Positions 14,627 to 19,415 of a stretch of 19,415 nt of DNA are shown one piece after another (within the stretch, counting starts at the first letter, position 1; every line of letters begins with the position of its first letter). Source of the DNA: DASWRT01 sp036403035 (GTDB lineage Bacteria; Pseudomonadota; Alphaproteobacteria; ATCC43930; CGMCC-115725); the NCBI GenBank assembly GCA_036403035.1, contig DASWRT010000215.1:1-19415 (forward strand), in the 5' to 3' direction. Below the pieces are notes generated by a model that saw only the letters and a program-made list of their open reading frames with translations, was not told the origin of the DNA and did no database searches. The position numbers and the translations under genes are program-made.

Positions 14627-15877
14627 TCACATCGCCAAATCGTAGACGCTCAGCACGGCGCTCAAGATCGAGCCGATGACGCCGGCCACGATCACGCCGA
14701 GCACCACGGTCAGCGCAGGCGAGAGCAGCGCCAGCATGCGGTCGACGCTGCGGCGCGTCTCCACCTCGAAGATGTCGGCGAGCTTCAGCAGCATCTCGTC
14801 CTGCCGGCCGCTTTCCTCGCCGACCCGGACCAGATGGACGGCGAGCGCCGGGAAGACCTTCGCCTGCATCATCGGCTCGGCGAGCCCCTTGCCGGCCTTC
14901 ACCCGCTCGACAACCGCGGAAAGGGCGTCATGAAACACGCGGTTGCCGATCGTCTGCTGGGTGATGGTCAGCGCGGCGAGGAGCGACACGCCGTTCCGCA
15001 GCAGCGTGCCGAGCGTCCGGCTGAACCGCGCCACCTCGACCTTTGTGACGATGGGCCCGATGAGGGGAATGCGAAGCAGGCGGCGCTCCCACCGGAAGCG
15101 CCGCTCCGGATCGCCGAGTTGCCAGCGGACCAGCAGCAGGGCCACGAGCGGCAGCACGAAGAGCAGCCACCAATAATCCTGCAGCGCATCCGAGACCGCC
15201 ATGATCGCCCGCGCCGGCCCCGGCAAGGCATCGCCGGCCTGCTCGAACATCGGTCGGAAGCGCGGCACGACGAAAAGGAACAGCGTCGCGATCGAGACGC
15301 AGCAGGTCGCGGCGACGATCAGCGGGTAGATCAAGGCCGACTTCACATGCTCCCGCGCCGCCTGCGTCCGGTCCAGGTACTCGGCGAGCCGCGCCAGCGT
15401 CGCGTCGAGGCTGGCCCCGGCCTCGCCGGCCCGGACCATGCTGACATAGAAAGGCGGAAACACCCGTCCCTGCGCCGCCATCGCGTCGGCCAGGGTCGCG
15501 CCGCCGCTCACCTTGCCCGAGAGGGCGCGCAGCGACGATTTCTCGGCCTTGCCTTCGACCAGTTCCTCGGCGATGCGGAGCGACTCGTCGATTGCCAGCC
15601 CGGCCTGCAGCAGCGTCGCGATCTGCCCGGTCAGCAGCACCAGCGACCGCATCGACATCCGCCGACGACCGGACGAGCGCGACGACGACTGCAGGAAATC
15701 ACGGGCAGCCAGCGCGCCGAGCCGCCGAGAGGCGCCCAGCTCCTCGATCCGGATCGGGACCTGCCCGAGCGCATGCAGGCGATCGACCACCGCGGCCTTG
15801 CTCGGCGCTTCCATCCGGCCTTCGACCGGCTCGGCCCCGGCGGCGGCGGGCGCCGCGCGATAGCGGAACTGGACCAT
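14627..15877 (-). CDS. gspF: T2SS inner-membrane platform protein GspF
   Basis: A 416-residue protein of normal family length. It has two repeats of the T2SF cytoplasmic domain: LLTGQIATLLQAGLAIDESL to PPFYVSMVRAGEAGASLD, and FSRTLGTLLRNGVSLLAAL to FPALAVHLVRVGEESGRQDEMLLKLAD. Three membrane segments lie around SALIYPLIVAATCCVSIATLFLF, YWWLLFVLPLVALLLV and LLSPALTVVLGVIVAGVIGSIL. The N-terminal VQFRYRAAPAAAGAEPVEGRMEA segment is the usual GspF opening. GspF is the polytopic core contacted by GspE and GspL. It is one base after gspE (TGACATG) and one base before gspG, so all three are a tight unit. Confidence 0.96.
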   Translation of the reverse strand: MVQFRYRAAPAAAGAEPVEGRMEAPSKAAVVDRLHALGQVPIRIEELGASRRLGALAARDFLQSSSRSSGRRRMSMRSLVLLTGQIATLLQAGLAIDESLRIAEELVEGKAEKSSLRALSGKVSGGATLADAMAAQGRVFPPFYVSMVRAGEAGASLDATLARLAEYLDRTQAAREHVKSALIYPLIVAATCCVSIATLFLFVVPRFRPMFEQAGDALPGPARAIMAVSDALQDYWWLLFVLPLVALLLVRWQLGDPERRFRWERRLLRIPLIGPIVTKVEVARFSRTLGTLLRNGVSLLAALTITQQTIGNRVFHDALSAVVERVKAGKGLAEPMMQAKVFPALAVHLVRVGEESGRQDEMLLKLADIFEVETRRSVDRMLALLSPALTVVLGVIVAGVIGSILSAVLSVYDLAM

Positions 15878-15878
15878 G

Positions 15879-17630
15879 TCAGACGTCCCGGGTCACGCGC
15901 AGGACCTCCTCGATCGTCGTCGTGCCGTCGAGCACCTTCAGCAGGCCGTCCTGGTACATCGACCGCATGCCCTCCTCGACGGCGACGCGGTGGATCTCGC
16001 GCGCCTCGGCGCGGGCGAGGACCAGCCGGCGGATCGCATCCGTCATCGCGAGCACTTCGATGACGGCGACCTGCCCGCGATAGCCGCTGCCATGGCACTG
16101 CTCGCAACCGACCGGATCATGGAGCACCGCGTCCCGGCCTGCGCGGCCAATCTCGCTATCGAGGACCGCCGACAGTCCCATCCGGTCGAGGAACTCCGGC
16201 AGGGCGCGCCGCGGCCGGCGACAGACTTCGCAGAGCCGCCGGACCAGCCGCTGCGCCATCACGCCGTTCACCGTCGACGTGACGAGGTAATCCTCGACCT
16301 GCATGTCGAGGAGCCGCGTGATCGACCCGGAGGCACTGTTCGTGTGCAGCGTCGAGAGCACGAGGTGCCCGGTCAGCGCCGCCTGGATCGCGACCTGCGC
16401 CGTTTCGAGGTCGCGCATTTCGCCGACCATGACGATGTCCGGGTTGTGCCGCAGCAGCGTGCGCAGCACCTCGGCGAACGTGAGGCCGATCTGGGACTTG
16501 ACTTGGATCTGGTTGATGCCGTCGAGCTGGTATTCGATCGGGTCCTCGACCGTGAAGATCTTCCGATCGGGCGTATTGAGCCGCAGCAGGCTGGTGTAGA
16601 GCGTCGTCGTCTTGCCGCTGCCGGTCGGGCCGGTGACGAGCAGGATTCCCTGCGGCATGTCGAGAAGTCCGAGAAACGTCGTGAGGGGCAGCGCACGGAA
16701 ACCGAGTTCGTCGAAATTCTCGACGAGGTTGGCGCGGTCGAGGATACGCATCGTGACGGCCTCGCCGTGCAGTGTCGGCACGGTCGCGACGCGCAGGTCG
16801 TACTCCTTGCCGCGGATCGCGATCCGGATGCGGCCGTCCTGCGGCAGGCGCCGTTCCGCGATGTTCAGCTTCGCCATGATCTTGATGCGCGAGACGATCG
16901 CGGCGCGCAGACGGGTCGGCGGCGTCGGCCCGTCCCTCATCACGCCGTCGATCCTGAAGCGGACGGCGAGACGGTTCTGGAACGGCTCGATGTGAATGTC
17001 GGAGGCGCGGCTCTCCACGGCCCGCGCGATCAGCAGATTGACGAGGCGGATGACCGGCGCCTCGCTCGCGAGATCGCGAAGCCGGTCGACATCCTCGTCG
17101 CCGCTGCTCCCGTCGCCGTCCATCGCGCCGCCGTGCCCAGGCTCCGCGATCTCGTCGACGATCTGCCCGATAGATCCCTTGCTGCCCTCGTACAGGCGTT
17201 CCTGGGCGAGTTCGAGGTCCGATGGGAGGGCGACGCGGATCCCGACCGGCTTCCCTGCCGCCATCTCCAGCGCGCGGATCGCATACGCGTCGAGCGGGTC
17301 GACCATAGCCACGATAAGCTCGCCGGGCAGATCCGCCAACGGCAGGAGCTGCGCCGTGCGGAGGAACTTCACGTTCGCACCGTCGAGCACCGGCTCGTCC
17401 GGGTAGTCCGACCGGGCGGCAACCGCCAGGTCGAGTTCGGCGGCGACGGCGCCAGCGACATCTCTTTCGTGGACCAGCCCCAGCTTGATCAGGATCTGCT
17501 CCAGCCGTTCCGTGCTTCCGGCGCGCAGGCGCAGCGCACGCTCCGCGCCGGCGTCGTCCAGCTTTCCGGCGGCGGCGAGACGCGCCGCGAGCGCGCGTTC
17601 GAATGCGACGCGGTTGCGGTGAGTCGTCAT
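15879..17630 (-). CDS. gspE: T2SS assembly ATPase GspE
   Basis: A 583-residue protein powering pseudopilus assembly from the cytoplasm. The N1E domain (about 40-150, LEQILIKLGLVHERDVAGAVAAEL, ELIVAMVDPLDAYAIRAL) binds GspL. Next is the N2E region with ASDIHIEPF and RFRIDGVM (about 209-231). The ATPase domain has Walker A GPTGSGKT (334-341), an Asp box (VEDPIEYQ, 361-368), Walker B (DIVMVGEMRD, 398-407) and a His box (GHLVLSTLHTNSA). Two CxxC pairs (C467/C470, C509/C512) form the zinc-binding tetracysteine motif. ATG 17630 is chosen because it yields a normal length; the open frame runs further upstream into gspO. A spacer of 19 bp separates it from gspO. Confidence 0.97.
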   Translation of the reverse strand: MTTHRNRVAFERALAARLAAAGKLDDAGAERALRLRAGSTERLEQILIKLGLVHERDVAGAVAAELDLAVAARSDYPDEPVLDGANVKFLRTAQLLPLADLPGELIVAMVDPLDAYAIRALEMAAGKPVGIRVALPSDLELAQERLYEGSKGSIGQIVDEIAEPGHGGAMDGDGSSGDEDVDRLRDLASEAPVIRLVNLLIARAVESRASDIHIEPFQNRLAVRFRIDGVMRDGPTPPTRLRAAIVSRIKIMAKLNIAERRLPQDGRIRIAIRGKEYDLRVATVPTLHGEAVTMRILDRANLVENFDELGFRALPLTTFLGLLDMPQGILLVTGPTGSGKTTTLYTSLLRLNTPDRKIFTVEDPIEYQLDGINQIQVKSQIGLTFAEVLRTLLRHNPDIVMVGEMRDLETAQVAIQAALTGHLVLSTLHTNSASGSITRLLDMQVEDYLVTSTVNGVMAQRLVRRLCEVCRRPRRALPEFLDRMGLSAVLDSEIGRAGRDAVLHDPVGCEQCHGSGYRGQVAVIEVLAMTDAIRRLVLARAEAREIHRVAVEEGMRSMYQDGLLKVLDGTTTIEEVLRVTRDV

Positions 17631-17649
17631 CGGCTGATCGTTCCGAGCA

Positions 17650-18408
17650 TCAACGAAGGGTGCCTCCATGCAGCCAGACGATCCACGTCCCGATGCACAG
17701 CGATGTCGCGAACGGCATGCGGCCCGAAGCCGTGCGGACCGCAAGCACGCCGAGCGCGGCAGCAGTCGCAAGCAGCATAACCGCCGGCAGCCCGGTCCAG
17801 GATACCCAAGCTCCGGCGGCGGCCAGCAGTATGGCACAATCCGCGCCTTCGGTCGGCCGTTCGCAGAGCGCCCGCCGCGCGATACGGATTGCAGCCGCCA
17901 GCGCATAGCCCGCGACAGCGCCGGCAATGCGGGCGAGGAGCGTGTCCGGCGCCAGCGCGATGCTTTCCGCGAGGCCGGCCGCGAGCAACAGCAACGCCAG
18001 ACTGTCCGGCATGAGCCCCCGCCGCAGCTCGCTCGCCGCGATCGCAAGCAGCATCCAGCCCAAAAGGCAATTCACCCAAATCGACGGCGAGCCGCCGATG
18101 TCTGGGACGGCAGCCACCCACGAGGCTACGCCCAGTGCGGCAAGCTCCATCGCCGGATAGAACGTGCCGACGCCGGAGCCGCAGTGGCGGCAGCGCCCGC
18201 CGGCGAGCGCCCAGCTCAGGAGCGGGACGAGATCGGCCGGCGACAACGCGGCCTTGCAGGCACGGCATGCCGAACGTCCAAAGACGATGGGCGCATCCGT
18301 TCCGAGGCGCAGGACGACGACGCCCAGAAAGCTGCCGATAAACGGCGCCGCAATCAACGGCCAAAGCCACGGCAACGCCAACCTCGACTGACCACCAGGG
18401 AAGATCAC
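17650..18408 (-). CDS. Prepilin peptidase (GspO-like), degenerate active site
   Basis: A 252-residue multi-pass membrane protein at the head of the gsp operon. The start APFIGSFLGVVVLRL and the zinc-binding cysteines C48/C51 and C73/C76 match type IV prepilin peptidases, which cleave and N-methylate pseudopilins. The A24 region reads ASELRRGLMPDSL, where family members have (I/L)D-LR-(x)3-LPD, so Glu127 replaces the first catalytic Asp. The second motif, normally GxGD before K-L, is EGAD (Asp190) with no Lys after it. GTG 18408 gives a normal N-terminus; the open frame extends to 18864 but that part is antisense to another gene. Topology and context argue for the family, but the activity is uncertain. 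Confidence 0.82.
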   Translation of the reverse strand: MIFPGGQSRLALPWLWPLIAAPFIGSFLGVVVLRLGTDAPIVFGRSACRACKAALSPADLVPLLSWALAGGRCRHCGSGVGTFYPAMELAALGVASWVAAVPDIGGSPSIWVNCLLGWMLLAIAASELRRGLMPDSLALLLLAAGLAESIALAPDTLLARIAGAVAGYALAAAIRIARRALCERPTEGADCAILLAAAGAWVSWTGLPAVMLLATAAALGVLAVRTASGRMPFATSLCIGTWIVWLHGGTLR

Positions 18409-18514
18409 GTTAATATCTTGTAGACTGGACCTCAATCTCGGCGGCGTTTCCGGGCGCGACAGCCGGCAACGCGGCCGGGCAACGACCGATCGCCCGCCCG
18501 CCATGGAGATGCCG

Positions 18515-18901
18515 ATGGCACCCGCCACCATAACCCGCCGAGCTCTTGCAGGCGTCGCCGCTGCCCTCATCGCCGTGCTTGTGCTCGCGGCGGAAGGCGT
18601 CGCGTCGCCGAGCGTCGCCGCGCACTGCCGGACGGCGGTGTTCATCGATCCCGTATTTGGGACGACGGTGCGGCGCTGCGTCGGGCCGACACACCCCGAC
18701 CGCGTCGCGCCGCAGCGGAACCCGGAATTCGGAACGGTGCCGCAGCGCGGCGGCGCGAGTCCCGGGTTTACGACGGGCAATTCCGGTCCGTTCACGACCG
18801 GCCCGCTCGGTCCGTTCACGACAGGTGCCGGTTCAACGCTGCCCAATCCGCCGCCTGCCGGCATTGCCGTCCCAGACCGCCGCGGCGGCGCCGGGCGATG
18901 A
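18515..18901 (+). CDS. Small exported protein with FTTG octapeptide repeats, unknown function
   Basis: About 128 residues, family not recognised. A clear signal peptide (MAPATITRRALAGVAAALIAVLVLAAEGVASPS) is followed by a short Cys-containing segment (HCRTAVFIDPVFGTTVRRCVGP, two Cys that could pair). A Pro/Gly/Thr-rich tail has an 8-residue repeat, FTTGNSGP, FTTGPLGP, FTTG. ATG 18515 has GGAG six bases upstream; ATG 18503 is an alternative. Its stop overlaps the next frame (ATGA at 18898), hinting at a two-gene unit. It is divergent from gspO by about 106 bp. It could be a T2SS-associated exported protein, but I see no direct evidence for a role. Confidence 0.65.
   Translation: MAPATITRRALAGVAAALIAVLVLAAEGVASPSVAAHCRTAVFIDPVFGTTVRRCVGPTHPDRVAPQRNPEFGTVPQRGGASPGFTTGNSGPFTTGPLGPFTTGAGSTLPNPPPAGIAVPDRRGGAGR
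18767..18826 (+). repeat. 24-bp tandem coding repeat (FTTGxxGP), 2.5 units
   Basis: Units at 18767-18790 and 18791-18814 and a half unit at 18815-18826. The last two share the identical 14-mer GGTCCGTTCACGAC, which occurs at 18785-18798 and 18809-18822. Confidence 0.7.
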
Positions 18902-18918
18902 CGCGAAGGATCTGCTCC

Positions 18919-19248
18919 ATGCGGCGGTCTTTAACTTCGATGTGCCTGTGTCTGCTCCTGTCGGCATGCTACGGGATCGACGATGTCGACCGGGTCGAGC
19001 TTTCGGATTTCCGGCCGATCGGCACCGACGAATTCCACTATTTCGCACGAACGACGCCGTTCTATGGACCGGGCCCCGGTACGTGGGCCGGAAGCGCCAG
19101 GCTGCGTTGGCTCGCCGACTATCTCGACATTTTCGGGATGTGCCCGGCCGGCTACGTTCTCGTGAAGCGCGATGCCATCTTCCGCGACCTCGATCCCCTC
19201 GGCTACCCGACCGACGAGATCGCCTACGAGGGCCGCTGCCGCAGTTGA
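18919..19248 (+). CDS. Small putative lipoprotein, unknown function
   Basis: About 109 residues. ATG 18919 follows GAAGGA by 8 bases and gives MRRSLTSMCLCLLLSAC, a classic lipoprotein signal with lipobox LSAC and lipidated Cys17. An upstream in-frame ATG at 18898 overlaps the preceding stop but lacks a comparable ribosome site. The mature part (YGIDDVDRVELSDFRP, DEFHYFARTTPFYGPG, RLRWLADYLDIFGMCPAGYVLVKRD) has an aromatic-rich core and two more Cys (in GMCPAGY and at the end, GRCRS). Asp at +7/+8 is compatible with outer-membrane sorting. I do not recognise the family. It ends right before a repeat-bearing region at the window edge. Confidence 0.7.
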   Translation: MRRSLTSMCLCLLLSACYGIDDVDRVELSDFRPIGTDEFHYFARTTPFYGPGPGTWAGSARLRWLADYLDIFGMCPAGYVLVKRDAIFRDLDPLGYPTDEIAYEGRCRS

Positions 19249-19351
19249 GAGCCCTATTGCTCGGGCGGCCTGTAATACCAACGGCCTTATTGACTGACTC
19301 GTTGTGGTGGTGAGTTCCGGTTTCCGTTTGGTTGTGATTCGCTAGGGCTCT
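19248..19351. repeat. 9-bp inverted repeat flanking the spacer after the lipoprotein gene
   Basis: AGAGCCCTA (19248-19256) and TAGGGCTCT (19343-19351) are perfect complements about 86 bp apart. The first copy overlaps the stop codon of the lipoprotein gene. It may be incidental, or related to an insertion-element boundary. Confidence 0.3.
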
Positions 19352-19375
19352 TCTCGGCACGGCAGGAGCGGGTTG

Positions 19376-19415
19376 ATGACGGTGGCGATCAGGCGTATGG
19401 AGCGGAGCGCGGACG
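19376..19415 (+). CDS. Start of a protein, possibly an IS630-family transposase (3' truncated by edge)
   Basis: AGGAG (19364-19368) lies seven bases before ATG 19376, and the frame is open to the window end with MTVAIRRMERSAD. From memory, many rhizobial IS630-type transposases begin with M(T/A)VAI followed by a basic/acidic stretch, so this is a plausible left end of such an element. Thirteen residues cannot prove it. I could not locate the terminal inverted repeat; the sequence around 19270-19290 (TGTAATACCAACGGCC) is a candidate outer end. Confidence 0.35.
   Translation, partial: MTVAIRRMERSAD

Noticed and set aside
14279..17780. Two long plus-strand open frames (594 and 634 codons) opposite gspE, gspF and gspG
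   Set aside because: Composition dominated by Arg, His, Gln and Asp with no recognisable family, and entirely antisense to well-conserved T2SS genes.
18409..18864. N-terminal extension of the prepilin peptidase frame (to ATG 18864)
   Set aside because: It is the antisense of the small exported protein and lacks any conserved peptidase sequence. GTG 18408 gives a normal-length enzyme.

Overview
The window is a GC-rich (roughly 65-70% by eye) stretch of proteobacterial chromosome. The codon usage, the LysR, AzlCD, CGNR and GlcG families and the style of the secretion genes suggest an alphaproteobacterium, probably Hyphomicrobiales (Rhizobiales). That placement is inference; there is no rRNA or other marker here.

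Layout. (1) Bases 2-814 hold a LysR regulator (+) cut by the left edge. (2) An azlC-azlD branched-chain amino acid exporter pair (-, 2167-1144) is divergent from a CGNR zinc-finger regulator (+, 2194-2802), with promoter-like elements for both directions crowded into about 75 bp. (3) A secreted 3-hydroxybutyrate oligomer hydrolase (+, 3070-5184) converges on a secreted GlcG/HbpS-like protein (-, 6014-5268). A perfect 11-bp-stem terminator lies between them. (4) From 18408 down to 6281, about 12 kb on the minus strand encodes a near-complete type II secretion system (T2SS). Its order is prepilin peptidase (gspO-like), gspE, F, G, H, I, J, then L, M, C/N-like, D and K. (5) Divergent from gspO is a two-gene unit (+, 18515-19248): a small exported protein with FTTG repeats and a small lipoprotein. 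(6) At the right edge, a well-placed Shine-Dalgarno and ATG (19376) begin a protein whose 13 visible residues resemble the start of an IS630-family transposase.

How it fits together. GspE (ATPase), GspF and GspL/M form the inner-membrane platform, and the GspC-like protein would link it to the GspD secretin. GspG is the major pseudopilin, GspH/I/J/K form the tip, and GspO would process all five. Many junctions overlap or abut (ATGA at L/M and M/C; TGACATG at E/F and F/G), so this is essentially one transcription direction. Two internal gaps (J-L, 160 bp; C-D, 272 bp) could carry extra promoters or RNA structure. The neighbouring exported 3HB-oligomer hydrolase is an attractive candidate substrate, which would make the locus a polyhydroxybutyrate-scavenging module; this is inference from proximity.

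Most unusual points: the prepilin peptidase has Glu where the first catalytic Asp is expected and a degenerate GxGD motif; the secretin carries a roughly 100-residue Gly/Gln-rich insertion; the GspC-like protein has no PDZ domain and ends in a Pro/Ala-rich tail; and an 8-2-8 palindrome sits in the leader of the GlcG-like gene. I saw no tRNA, rRNA or CRISPR array.
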